NCBI GenBank assembly: GCA_002937555.1
Contig: PTKB01000037.1
Span: 1 to 13,776, forward strand
Direction: 5' to 3'
Length of the DNA: 13,776 bases
DNA from: Alphaproteobacteria bacterium MarineAlpha10_Bin2
GTDB taxonomy: Bacteria; Pseudomonadota; Alphaproteobacteria; UBA828
In this document: positions 1-7,758 of the stretch, in pieces
How positions within the stretch are numbered: position 1 is the first letter of the stretch
How the letters are laid out: every line of letters begins with the position of its first letter
Notes under the pieces: model-generated
Told to the model about the DNA's origin: nothing
The model's input: the letters and a program-made list of their open reading frames with translations, nothing else
Databases searched by the model: none
Program-made: the position numbers and the translations under genes

Positions 1-444
1 GTCTTCACGGCCACTTGCGCAAAAGCTGGATTTGACGCCGAATTCGCACCCGATATCGAGCTGGCGCAATGGCAAAAATTTGTCCTTCTGGTTGGCATGA
101 GCGGCGCCACCGCCATGACCCGTCAGCCCATCGGTCCGATTCTCAACGACGCAACCGAGCGCGAATTATTCTTTAACCTGATGGCGGAAACGGCGGCGGT
201 CGGAAGCGCCCGCGGCATCGCGCTCGATACGGATTACGCCCAGGACCGCCTCGCCTTCGCCGAAACATCGCTGCCGCCCGGCATGAAGGCTTCGATGCTC
301 GACGATTTGGAGCGCGGCAAGCCCCTGGAGTTGGATTGGCTCTCCGGCGAAGTCTCGCGCCTCGGCCGCGAACACGGCGTCCCCACACCGGCCAACGATG
401 CCGTTTACGCCGCTCTCAAGCCGCATCGAGGTGGCGCAGCTTAG
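1..444 (+). CDS. 2-dehydropantoate 2-reductase (ketopantoate reductase) family, 3' part only
   Basis: This is the C-terminal part of a ketopantoate reductase (PanE/ApbA) family protein, which reduces 2-dehydropantoate to pantoate with NADPH in the cytosolic pathway to pantothenate and CoA. The frame is open from base 1, so the N-terminal Rossmann domain lies outside the window; about 147 codons remain, ending at TAG 442-444. Visible family marks are the helical-domain segment ELAQWQKFVLL, where the Lys after Trp fits the catalytic Lys of the family, and later SMLDDLERGKPLELDWLSG followed by GVPTPAND. The latter matches the usual region that ends in a short Glu/Asp-rich motif, a Gly, and then GV-TP-N. 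An internal ATG at 97 is not the true start because coding similarity continues upstream of it. Many members of this family are not the true pantothenate enzyme, so I give no gene symbol. The gene ends 16 bases before the stop of the convergent membrane-protein gene. Confidence 0.85.
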   Translation, partial: VFTATCAKAGFDAEFAPDIELAQWQKFVLLVGMSGATAMTRQPIGPILNDATERELFFNLMAETAAVGSARGIALDTDYAQDRLAFAETSLPPGMKASMLDDLERGKPLELDWLSGEVSRLGREHGVPTPANDAVYAALKPHRGGAA

Positions 445-460
445 GTTTCTCGGCGGCCAT

Positions 461-856
461 TTATCGAGCAGGCGCTCGCAAAGAGCCGGGAAGGGCATCG
501 CCGTCGAGACGCCTGAGGCCAATCCATTGCGCCACGGCCAGTGCCGCAACGGCAAACGCCACCGCCCCGATCAGCCATTGCCCGGCGGCGGAGAACCAGT
601 GCGGCGCCAGCACCAGGAGCAGAATACTGGCAATCACCCAGACGTCGTCCATGATGATGGTCAGAATCGCTTCGCTCCGTTTCAACGGCCGGCGCAGGAT
701 TTGGCGCAACAGGCCGGCGGCAAACAGCAGCAAACCGGCGCCAAGCACCGGCATTAACCATAGCGGCACCGCTTCCCCTAAGAAGCGCGATATCACGCCG
801 GGCGCCACCAACAAGGCGATTCCGGAAGTGGCTGAAAATAGGAAATCCTCGGTCAA
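461..856 (-). CDS. small four-helix integral membrane protein, unknown function, start region frameshifted
   Basis: I do not recognise a named family. The 131-residue frame predicts four hydrophobic helices, roughly residues 8-25, 32-52, 65-83 and 91-110, joined by short Arg-rich loops, so it is probably an inner-membrane protein. The coordinates given are the open frame from a TTG at 856, but that start has no Shine-Dalgarno sequence. A far better start is ATG at 898-900, preceded by GAGGAGGAAACG, but its frame runs only 15 codons before TGA at 853-855. Adding one A to the A6 run (877-882) would join the two frames as MAAPVEKKRNFLRLALTED..., a convincing N-terminus. The gene is therefore either a recent frameshift mutant, rescued by slippage, or carries a sequence error. 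It is divergent from an XRE regulator, which may control it. Confidence 0.65.
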   Translation of the reverse strand: MTEDFLFSATSGIALLVAPGVISRFLGEAVPLWLMPVLGAGLLLFAAGLLRQILRRPLKRSEAILTIIMDDVWVIASILLLVLAPHWFSAAGQWLIGAVAFAVAALAVAQWIGLRRLDGDALPGSLRAPAR

Positions 857-900
857 AGCCAGACGAAGAAAATTTCTTTTTTCTCTACAGGTGCAGCCAT
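853..900 (-). other. probable true start region of the membrane protein, out of frame by one base
   Basis: On the minus strand, the SD-like GAGGAG lies 6 bases before ATG 898-900. This opens a 15-codon frame (MAAPVEKKEIFFVWL) that ends at TGA 853-855. The A6 run at 877-882 is the obvious place for a lost base: A7 would continue directly into the 461-856 frame. The A6 run is not phased as a classic A-AAA-AAG -1 ribosomal slip site, because the codons here are GAG AAA AAA GAA. Confidence 0.6.
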
Positions 901-966
901 CGTTTCCTCCTCAAGTGAACATCAATGAACGTAAGGAGAAAATGGTGCCGCCGATGATTCCCCGCA

Positions 967-983
967 ATTACCTGGGAGGTAAT
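967..983. promoter_or_regulatory. 17-bp palindrome, candidate operator for the XRE regulator
   Basis: The bases read ATTACCT-GGG-AGGTAAT: perfect 7-bp arms around a 3-bp spacer. It lies in the spacer between the divergent membrane-protein gene (ATG at 900) and the regulator (ATG at 1042). XRE-type dimers commonly bind such short inverted repeats and often repress themselves, so this is a reasonable operator. That role is inferred from position and symmetry only. Confidence 0.5.
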
Positions 984-1041
984 GTCCGAGCGGCGAACAA
1001 ATCGCTACTATGAACGCGATCCGGCTGAAGAGGAGGCAGGG

Positions 1042-1851
1042 ATGAACAGTTCGGCGGCGGCGGCACGCACGCCCTTCGGCGGGGCGCTCAAACTGGCGCG
1101 CGGCCTACACGGCATGAGCCAGTTGACGCTAGCGCTGGAAGCCGGTGTTTCGGCGCGCCATGTGAGCTTCATCGAATCGGGTCGCTCGCAGCCGAGCCGG
1201 CCGATGGTGCTGCGCCTAGCGGAAGCGCTCGAATTGCCGCTCCGCGAGAGCAATATGTTGCTCAACGCCGCCGATTACACGGCGCATTACCGCGAGCGCG
1301 GGTTGGAAGACGCCGACCTGGCGCCGGCGCGGCGCATTCTTGAAATGATGTTGCAGCGGCACGATCCTTTTCCGGCGCTGGTTTTCAATCGCCATTGGGA
1401 CATGATGATGGCCAATATGGGCGCGACCAATCTCACGCGGCTGTTGGATCTTCCGCCGATCGACGGCCCGGCCAACTTGCTGCGTCTCGTGCTCCATCCC
1501 GACCTGTTGAAACCTTATGTCGAGGATTGGGAAGCGGTGGCGCGCGATGTGGTGCTGAGAGCACGCCGGGAAGCAGAGCCGGGAGACGAAATCGCAGCAC
1601 GTCTGTTTGACGAAGTGCTGGCCTACCCGGGTGTGCCCGAGGATTGGCGTGAACCGATACTGGGGCCGGCGAGCGCGCCGTTTCTCAATATCACCTTCAA
1701 CGCCGGCGGGCGGCGCCTCTCTTGGATCACCACCGTCACCACTTTCGGTACGCCGCAGGACATCACCCTGCAGGAACTCCGCATCGAAAGTTTTTATCCA
1801 GCGGACGAAGAGACAGAAAAAGCAGCCCATCAAATGGCGCAAGACGTTTGA
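1042..1851 (+). CDS. XRE-family transcriptional regulator with MmyB-like ligand-binding domain
   Basis: This is a predicted DNA-binding regulator of 269 residues. Residues about 15-68 form an XRE-type helix-turn-helix (LARGLHGMSQLTLALEAG, then VSARHVSFIESGRSQPSR and a following LRLAEALELPLRE). Residues about 100-252 match the MmyB-like ligand-binding domain found in this regulator type (FPALVFNRHWDMMMAN, then a late FGTPQDITLQELRIESFYP). I start it at ATG 1042, which has AGGAGG five bases upstream and leaves a short leader before the helix-turn-helix, as is usual in the family. An in-frame ATG at 982 would add 20 charged residues, but its apparent SD is an arm of the palindrome at 967-983 and sits too close to the ATG. 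Family members usually control a neighbouring, often divergent, gene; here that would be the membrane protein. The ligand cannot be read from sequence. Confidence 0.85.
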   Translation: MNSSAAAARTPFGGALKLARGLHGMSQLTLALEAGVSARHVSFIESGRSQPSRPMVLRLAEALELPLRESNMLLNAADYTAHYRERGLEDADLAPARRILEMMLQRHDPFPALVFNRHWDMMMANMGATNLTRLLDLPPIDGPANLLRLVLHPDLLKPYVEDWEAVARDVVLRARREAEPGDEIAARLFDEVLAYPGVPEDWREPILGPASAPFLNITFNAGGRRLSWITTVTTFGTPQDITLQELRIESFYPADEETEKAAHQMAQDV

Positions 1852-1866
1852 GAAGATGAAAAGGCG

Positions 1867-3741
1867 TTAGCTGGTCTCCTCGTCTTCTTCCGGTGACAGC
1901 TGCTCCAGCGCCAGGCGTTCGGCCAATACCTTTTGCAGCTCGGCGGTTTCCTGCTGGCGGCGCCACATGTCGGCATATTTGCCGTCGGCCGCCAGCAATT
2001 CCGCATGGCCGCCGCGCTCGACAATACGCCCGCCGTCGAGCACCAATATCTGATCGGCATCGACGATGGTCGAGAGGCGGTGGGCGATCACCAGGGTCGA
2101 GCGGTCGCGGCTGACCTCCTTGAGATTGTCCTGGATATCCTGTTCGGTCTTGGAATCGAGCGCCGAGGTCGCCTCGTCGAACAACATGATACGCGGATTT
2201 TTGAGGATTGTGCGGGCGATGGCGACGCGCTGCTTCTCGCCGCCGGAGAGCTTGAGCCCACGCTCGCCCACTTGCGTCTCATAGCCGTCCGGCTGGGCCT
2301 GGATGAAATCGTGAATATGGGCGAGGCGCGCAGCTTCCTCGATTTCGCCGCGGCTCGCTTCCGGGCGGCCATAGGCGATGTTGTAATAAATGCTGTCGTT
2401 GAACATCACCGTATCCTGCGGAACGATGCCGATCGCGGCGCGCAAGGAAGCCTGCTGCACCTCGCTGATGTCCTGGTTGTCGATGCACACGCTGCCGCTC
2501 TCGATATCGTAAAAGCGGAAGAGAATGCGCGAGACGGTGGACTTCCCTGCCCCGCTGGCGCCGACGATGGCCACCGTTTGCCCCGGCGGCACGGTGAACG
2601 AGACGTTGTCGAGGATGTTGCGGCGCGCATCGTAACTGAAGCGCACATTCTCGAATCTGATTTCGCCGTCGCCGACCTCGAGCGGCTTTGCCCCCGGCTT
2701 GTCCTCGACCTCGGGAAACACTTGGGTCAACTCGAACATCGCCTCCATATCGGTCAGCGACTGCTTGATCTCGCGGTACACGAAGCCGAGGAAATTGAGC
2801 GGGATATAGAGCTGGATCAGGTAGGTGTTGACGAGCACGAAATCGCCGATGGTCATGGTACCGGCGGCGACTTCGTAGCCGGCCTTGATGGTAATACCCG
2901 TGAGACCGATGGCGATGATCGCACCCTGGCCGATATTCAGGAGCGAGAGGCTGGTTTTGCTCTGCACCGCCGCTTCTTCGTAGCGCTGGCGCGATATATC
3001 GAAGCGCTTGGCCTCATGCGCTTCGTTGCCGAAATATTTCACCGTCTCGTAATTGAGCAGGCTGTCGATGGCCTTGGTGTGGGCTTCGGAATCCTGCTGG
3101 TTCATGCGGCGCCGAAATTTGAGCCGCCACTCGGTCACCGCGAGGGTAAAGGCGATAAAGGCGCCGATGGTGACGAAGGTGATGGCGGCGTAGGCCACGC
3201 CGTAGAACCACCACAAGATGCCGCACACCATGACGACTTCGACCAGGGTGGGGAGGATGTTGAACAGCATGAAGGTGAGCAGAAACTCGATGCCCTTCAC
3301 GCCGCGTTCGATGGCACGCGACAAGCCGCCGGTGCGCCGTTCGAGATGGAAGCGCAGCGACAATTTGTGCAGATGTTCGAAGACGCGCAGCGACACCATG
3401 CGGATGGCGCGTTCGGCGACCTTGGCGAATACCGCATCGCGCAGCTCGCCAAAGGCCACCGTGGTGACGCGCAAGACGCCATAGGCGATCAGAAGGGCAA
3501 CAGGCACCACGATCACGGTGGCTTGATCGGCGCCCAATATATCGATCGCCTGCTTGTAGAGAATCGGTACATAGACGTTGGCGACCTTGGCCAACACCAG
3601 GAGAAGAATGGCCAGCACCACCCGCCCGCGCATCTCGAACGAGCGCTGCCACAAATAAGGCAGCAACGTGCGGATGGTTTGCATGTGCGATCGCGAAGAC
3701 GGCGGCGGCATCTCTCGGGCTTCGCGGGGTATATTGACCAT
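1867..3741 (-). CDS. Atm1/HMT-type ABC exporter, fused permease and ATPase
   Basis: A 624-residue half-transporter of the type IV exporter fold, which would act as a homodimer in the inner membrane. Six helices span roughly residues 38-330, followed by the nucleotide-binding domain. That domain shows Walker A GASGAGKST (394-402), signature LSGGEKQ (498-504), Walker B IMLFDE (518-523) and the switch His in AHR (554). The segment NYETVKYFGNE (230-240) and the overall layout are typical of the Atm1/ABCB7/HMT1 group, whose mitochondrial and bacterial members export glutathione-linked sulfur or metal-thiol compounds. This suggests a role in metal or thiol detoxification or Fe-S homeostasis, but the substrate is inferred. 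The start at 3741 has only a weak SD (GGAAA); in-frame ATGs at residues 11 and 20 are alternatives. It converges on the XRE gene with a 15-base gap. Confidence 0.9.
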   Translation of the reverse strand: MVNIPREAREMPPPSSRSHMQTIRTLLPYLWQRSFEMRGRVVLAILLLVLAKVANVYVPILYKQAIDILGADQATVIVVPVALLIAYGVLRVTTVAFGELRDAVFAKVAERAIRMVSLRVFEHLHKLSLRFHLERRTGGLSRAIERGVKGIEFLLTFMLFNILPTLVEVVMVCGILWWFYGVAYAAITFVTIGAFIAFTLAVTEWRLKFRRRMNQQDSEAHTKAIDSLLNYETVKYFGNEAHEAKRFDISRQRYEEAAVQSKTSLSLLNIGQGAIIAIGLTGITIKAGYEVAAGTMTIGDFVLVNTYLIQLYIPLNFLGFVYREIKQSLTDMEAMFELTQVFPEVEDKPGAKPLEVGDGEIRFENVRFSYDARRNILDNVSFTVPPGQTVAIVGASGAGKSTVSRILFRFYDIESGSVCIDNQDISEVQQASLRAAIGIVPQDTVMFNDSIYYNIAYGRPEASRGEIEEAARLAHIHDFIQAQPDGYETQVGERGLKLSGGEKQRVAIARTILKNPRIMLFDEATSALDSKTEQDIQDNLKEVSRDRSTLVIAHRLSTIVDADQILVLDGGRIVERGGHAELLAADGKYADMWRRQQETAELQKVLAERLALEQLSPEEDEETS

Positions 3742-3841
3742 GGATTTCCAGGCGTTGCTTCGAATCCGGACCGGACGGCCCGACTGTTAGTTGGGGATTA
3801 ACGCGGTCTAACGCAATCGCCGGCGACGGAATACGCCATTG

Positions 3842-4495
3842 TCACAGGTTAGGCCGGACGAAAATTATCACCGAGAAATAATGGCAAATCGCGCCAGCGA
3901 GAACGAAGGCGTGCCAGATCGCGTTGTGATAGCGCAGCCGCGTCCACAGATGGAAGCCAACGCCGGCGCTGAAAAAGAAACCGCCGATGCCGAACAGCGT
4001 CAGCGCCGCCCAATGCAAATTGGCGACCAGCGGCTCGATGGCGGCGAGGCCGGCCCAGCCAGTGGCAAAATAGAGGCCGATGGAGAGCTTCTCCAGGCGG
4101 CCCGGGAAAACCAGCTTGAGCGTCACACCGGTCAGCGCCAGCCCCCAGACCGTACCGAACAGGCTCCAGCCCCAAGTGCCCTGAATGCTGTTCAGCGCCA
4201 CCGGCGTATAGGTACCGGAGATCAACAGATAGATCGCCGAATGATCGAGCAGGCGCAGCACTTGCTTGAGCGCGCCACGACGGACGATGTTGTAAAGCGC
4301 CGACGCGGTGAAAACGAGGAACAGTGTGCCGCCATACAGCGAGAAGCTGGTCATCGGCAGCGCGCCGGCATAGCGGCTGGCGACGATGATCAACATCACC
4401 AGACCGGCAATGCTGGCGGAAATGCCGATCGCATGGCAGATATTATCGGCCAGCCTTTCTCCAAAAGTGTAGGCATGCGCCTGATTTAGGCTCAA
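3842..4495 (-). CDS. hemolysin III / PAQR-family (TrhA-like) membrane protein
   Basis: A 217-residue protein with about seven membrane helices, matching the HlyIII/TrhA branch of the PAQR family. The name comes from a Bacillus cytolysin, but most bacterial members are thought to act in membrane lipid homeostasis or metal-dependent hydrolysis. Recognisable motifs are LLDHSAIYLLISGTYTPVA (82-100) and the last-helix segment YHNAIWHAFVLAGAICHYF (189-207). The second-helix motif usually written S-x3-H reads SALYN (65-69), so an Asn stands where the presumed zinc-binding His is expected. The start is TTG at 4495, with a GGGGGAG SD about ten bases upstream. The next gene on the same strand begins 100 bases further on, so the operon link to the ABC exporter is uncertain. 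Confidence 0.88.
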   Translation of the reverse strand: MSLNQAHAYTFGERLADNICHAIGISASIAGLVMLIIVASRYAGALPMTSFSLYGGTLFLVFTASALYNIVRRGALKQVLRLLDHSAIYLLISGTYTPVALNSIQGTWGWSLFGTVWGLALTGVTLKLVFPGRLEKLSIGLYFATGWAGLAAIEPLVANLHWAALTLFGIGGFFFSAGVGFHLWTRLRYHNAIWHAFVLAGAICHYFSVIIFVRPNL

Positions 4496-4574
4496 AATAA
4501 CACTCTCCCCCGCGAAGGCCCCAACATGACATTAAATGGTTACCGAAGCGCGGAAATTCAAATGAGCCGCGGAA

Positions 4575-6710
4575 CTAATTGTTTTCGATCAGCGACATGA
4601 TCTCGGCGGCAGCCTTGGGAATATTGGTGCCGGGGCCATAGACGGCAGCGACACCCGCGTTGATGAGAAACTCATGGTCTTTGGGCGGAATGACACCGCC
4701 GCAGATCACCAGCACATCGCCGGCCCCTTGCGCTTTTAGTTCGTCCAGCAATTCCGGCACCAAAGTCTTGTGTCCGGCCGCCAGGCTGGAAACTCCCACC
4801 ACATGCACATCGTTTTCAACTGCTTCGCGCGCGGCCTCTTGCGGAGTTTGGAATAGCGCGCCGATATCGACATCGAAGCCGATATCGGCGAACGCGGTGG
4901 CGATCACCTTAGCGCCCCGGTCATGTCCATCCTGGCCGATTTTCACAACCAGTAGCCGCGGCCGCCGGCCTTCGCGCCGGGCGAAGGCAGCGACGTCCGA
5001 GCGAATGCGGGTAAATTCCTCGTCATTTGCATAGGACGACGCGTAAACCCCCGACACGCTGCGCGCCGTCGCGCGGTGGCGGGTGAAATGCTCTTCGAGT
5101 GCGTCCGACACCTCGCCAACGGTTGCGCGGGCGCGCATGGCATCGATGGAAAGCGCCAACAAGTTGGCCTCGCCGCGGGCGCCGGCCTTGAGGGCGTCGA
5201 GCGCGGCGCGGCACACTGTCTCGTCTCTGCTGGCGCGAATTTGTTCGAGGCGGGCAATCTGCGCTTCGCGGACCGCGCTGTTGTCAACGTCGAGCAACTC
5301 AGGCATGTCGCCATTGTCGGTTTGATATTTGTTGACGCCGACGATGGTTTCCTCGCCCCGGTCGATGCGCGCCTGGCGCCGTGTCGCCGATTCCTCGATG
5401 TGCAGCTTCGGCATGCCGGCGCTGACCGCTTTGGTCATGCCGCCCAATTCCTCGACCTGTTCGATCAGTTTCCAAGCCTCGGCGGCGATCGAATGGGTGA
5501 GCGATTCGACGTAATAGGAGCCGCCCAAGGGGTCGACGACATGAGGCACGCCGGTTTCCTCGGCCAGAATCAATTGCGTGTTGCGCGCGATCCGGGCCGA
5601 AAAATCGGTCGGCAATGCCACCGCTTCATCGAGCGAATTGGTGTGCAGCGACTGTGTGCCGCCAAGCACCGCTGCCATGGCCTCATAGGCGGTGCGCACG
5701 ACATTGTTGTAGGGATCCTGCTCGGTGAGCGATACGCCCGACGTCTGAACATGCATACGCAGCATGAGCGAGCGCGAATCCTTGGGCTCGAACTGCGCCA
5801 TGATCCGCGACCACAGGAGGCGGGCCGCACGCAGCTTGGCCACCTCCATGAAAAAATTCATGCCGACACAAAAGAAAAAGGAAAGGCGCGGCGCAAACGC
5901 ATCCACCTGCAAGCCGCGTGAAGTCGCGGCCCGCACATACTCCAGCCCGTCGGCCAGCGTGAAAGCCAGCTCCTGCACGAGCGTGGCGCCGGCCTCCTGC
6001 ATGTGATAGCCGGATATCGAGATGGAATTGAAGCGCGGCATCCGCTTGGCCGTATGGACGATTATATCGGCCACGATGCGCATCGAAGGCTCGGGCGGAT
6101 AGATGTAGGTATTGCGCACCATGAATTCCTTGAGGATGTCGTTTTGGATGGTGCCTGAGAGCTTGCCTTCCGGCACACCCTGTTCCTCCGCGGCGACAAT
6201 AAAGGCCGCCATCACCGGCAGCACGGCGCCGTTCATGGTCATCGACACGCTGACTTCGCCGAGAGGAATGCCGTCGAAGAGAATTTTCATGTCCTCGACG
6301 CTGTCGATGGCGACGCCCGCCTTGCCGACATCGCCGCGCACGCGGGGGTGATCGCTGTCATAACCGCGATGGGTCGCGAGATCGAAGGCGACGGAGAGCC
6401 CCTTCTGGCCGCCGGCAAGATTGCGCTTATAGAACGCGTTCGATTCCTCGGCGGTCGCGAAACCGGCATATTGGCGAATCGTCCATGGCCGGTTGGCAAA
6501 CATGGTAGCGCGCACACCGCGCGTGAACGGCGCGAACCCAGGCAGCTCGGCGTCGCATGCCATGTTCTCCAGATCAGCCGCCGTATAGAGCGCTTTGACC
6601 TCTATTCCTTCCGGCGTATTCCAAACAAGGGATTCCGCGTCGCGGTTTCTTAGCTCCTTTGCCGCAAGTGCACGCCAATCGTCGAAGCTTTGTTTGTGAA
6701 AATCCGTCAT
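4575..6710 (-). CDS. scpA: methylmalonyl-CoA mutase, single-chain adenosylcobalamin enzyme
   Basis: Interconverts (R)-methylmalonyl-CoA and succinyl-CoA in the cytosol with adenosylcobalamin, the last step that feeds propionyl-CoA from odd-chain fats and branched amino acids into the TCA cycle. At 711 residues it has the full length of the large, catalytic subunit type. The catalytic barrel shows RPWTIRQYAGF (Tyr81, matching the active-site Tyr), SMTMNGAVLP (156-165) and ISGYHMQEAG, whose His236 matches the catalytic His. The C-terminal B12-binding domain has DGHDRG (594-599) with the cobalt-ligand His596 and then GVSSLAAGHKTLVPEL and ICGGVIP. No small subunit, epimerase or MeaB chaperone gene lies in the window, so it probably works as a homodimer like Sbm/ScpA. 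GGAG sits about seven bases before the ATG, and a strong promoter lies just upstream. Confidence 0.95.
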   Translation of the reverse strand: MTDFHKQSFDDWRALAAKELRNRDAESLVWNTPEGIEVKALYTAADLENMACDAELPGFAPFTRGVRATMFANRPWTIRQYAGFATAEESNAFYKRNLAGGQKGLSVAFDLATHRGYDSDHPRVRGDVGKAGVAIDSVEDMKILFDGIPLGEVSVSMTMNGAVLPVMAAFIVAAEEQGVPEGKLSGTIQNDILKEFMVRNTYIYPPEPSMRIVADIIVHTAKRMPRFNSISISGYHMQEAGATLVQELAFTLADGLEYVRAATSRGLQVDAFAPRLSFFFCVGMNFFMEVAKLRAARLLWSRIMAQFEPKDSRSLMLRMHVQTSGVSLTEQDPYNNVVRTAYEAMAAVLGGTQSLHTNSLDEAVALPTDFSARIARNTQLILAEETGVPHVVDPLGGSYYVESLTHSIAAEAWKLIEQVEELGGMTKAVSAGMPKLHIEESATRRQARIDRGEETIVGVNKYQTDNGDMPELLDVDNSAVREAQIARLEQIRASRDETVCRAALDALKAGARGEANLLALSIDAMRARATVGEVSDALEEHFTRHRATARSVSGVYASSYANDEEFTRIRSDVAAFARREGRRPRLLVVKIGQDGHDRGAKVIATAFADIGFDVDIGALFQTPQEAAREAVENDVHVVGVSSLAAGHKTLVPELLDELKAQGAGDVLVICGGVIPPKDHEFLINAGVAAVYGPGTNIPKAAAEIMSLIENN

Positions 6711-6745
6711 TGCAGGCTCCGCCCACCATTTCGCAAGTGCAAAAA

Positions 6746-6774
6746 ATTATGCTGCAAAGCAGGATAACGGTCAA
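6746..6774 (-). promoter_or_regulatory. sigma70-type promoter for the methylmalonyl-CoA mutase gene
   Basis: On the minus strand a -35 box TTGACC (6769-6774) and a -10 box CATAAT (6746-6751) are separated by 17 bases, which is close to consensus. Transcription would start near 6739, giving a leader of about 29 bases to the ATG at 6710. The -35 box begins right after the stop codon of the dgcA-like gene (6775-6777), so the mutase gene need not depend on read-through from dgcN-dgcA. Confidence 0.65.
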
Positions 6775-7755
6775 TCAGCCCCATAAACCGGCTTCTGGTG
6801 GGTGCACCGTGGTGCCGTCATAACGCAGGCCCGGCTCGCAATCGCGTGCCAACAAGAGCGGTCCGTCGAGATCGACATAGTCCGCGAAGGGTGTGAGCAG
6901 CATGGCCGGCGCCATGGCGAGCGACGAACCCACCATGCAGCCCACCATCACTCGGAAGCCGCGCGCCCGCGCCTCTCTTACCAGAGCCAGGGCCTCGCTG
7001 AGCCCGCCGCATTTGTCCAGTTTCACATTGATCATGGAGTAGCGCCCTTGCAGGCGGTCGAGGTCGGCGCGCGTGTGACAGGCCTCGTCGGCACAAACCG
7101 GAATGGCAAACTCTCGCCCAAGGAGAGCATCATCACTTTCCGCCGGCAAAGGTTGCTCGACCATTTCAACGCCGAGTTCAACGAGAGCCGGCAATAGACT
7201 GTCCAGCATTTCCGGCCGCCAGCCTTCGTTCGCATCGACAATTAGGCGCGAATTGGGTGCGCCGTCACGGACCGCTGTCACCCGCTCCAGATCCCCCTCG
7301 CCGGTCACCTTGAGTTTGAGCAACGGCAAATGAGCTGCGGCGCGCGCTGCTTCGGCCATGCTCTCCGGCGTATCCAGGCTGAGCGTCATGGCGCTCGTCA
7401 CCGGAGGCGGCGGCTCGATTCCCGCTACTTCCCAAGCGCGTTTTCCGCTCTGCTTCGCCTCCAGATCCCATAACGCGCAATCTAGCGCATTGCGTGCCGC
7501 GCCAGCTGGTAATGCGTCCTGCAAGGCGGCGCGTGACAATCTGCCCTCAATCGCGGCGCGAACCGATTCGATTTCCGCCGTAACGCTTTCGTGGCTCTCG
7601 CCATATCGTGGATAGGGCACGCATTCCGCCGTCCCCACTTCGCCGGCTTCTTCGATTTCCGCGACGATGGTGGGCGTTTCTGTGCGTGCGCCCCGGGAAA
7701 TACGAAAGGTGCCGCGCATCGGCCAAGATAGCGTCCGCGCGCGAAGCTGGCGCAT
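6775..7755 (-). CDS. dgcA: enolase-superfamily dipeptide epimerase, probably N-acetyl-D-glutamate racemase DgcA
   Basis: A 326-residue member of the muconate-cycloisomerase subgroup of the enolase superfamily. It shows the catalytic Lys-x-Lys pair LKLK (Lys147, Lys149), metal ligands Asp174 (VDANEGW), Glu200 (VEQPLP) and Asp223 (CADEACH), the opposite-face base in NVKLDKCGG (Lys245/Lys248), and the late DLDGP (295-299) typical of L-Ala-D/L-Glu epimerases. On sequence alone it could be such an epimerase of murein peptides. Its upstream partner is a DUF1611 protein whose stop lies three bases before this ATG. That pairing is the signature of the DgcN-DgcA route, in which DgcN acetylates D-glutamate and DgcA converts N-acetyl-D-Glu to N-acetyl-L-Glu. 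I favour DgcA because of this neighbour. The fold assignment is firm; the exact substrate is inferred. Confidence 0.85.
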   Translation of the reverse strand: MRQLRARTLSWPMRGTFRISRGARTETPTIVAEIEEAGEVGTAECVPYPRYGESHESVTAEIESVRAAIEGRLSRAALQDALPAGAARNALDCALWDLEAKQSGKRAWEVAGIEPPPPVTSAMTLSLDTPESMAEAARAAAHLPLLKLKVTGEGDLERVTAVRDGAPNSRLIVDANEGWRPEMLDSLLPALVELGVEMVEQPLPAESDDALLGREFAIPVCADEACHTRADLDRLQGRYSMINVKLDKCGGLSEALALVREARARGFRVMVGCMVGSSLAMAPAMLLTPFADYVDLDGPLLLARDCEPGLRYDGTTVHPPEAGLWG

Positions 7756-7758
7756 CGC

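Noticed and set aside
877..882. A6 run as a programmed -1 ribosomal slip site
   Set aside because: The codon phase is AAA AAA G, not A-AAA-AAG, and no downstream stem was evident; an indel or transcriptional slippage fits better.
336..1013. 225-codon plus-strand frame spanning the ketopantoate reductase end, the membrane protein and the divergent spacer
   Set aside because: It crosses three unrelated regions, is rich in Arg/Ser/Ala as shadow frames are, and has no SD.
982..1041. Upstream ATG extension of the XRE regulator
   Set aside because: The apparent SD is part of a palindrome and only two bases from the ATG, while ATG 1042 has AGGAGG at proper distance and fits the family length.
1933..3801. 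622-codon plus-strand open frame opposite the ABC exporter
   Set aside because: The minus strand shows all exporter motifs in order. The plus-strand product has no recognisable family and is the kind of long antisense frame common in GC-rich DNA.
5076..5921. 281-codon plus-strand frame opposite the mutase gene
   Set aside because: It is antisense to well-conserved methylmalonyl-CoA mutase motifs and has no independent support.
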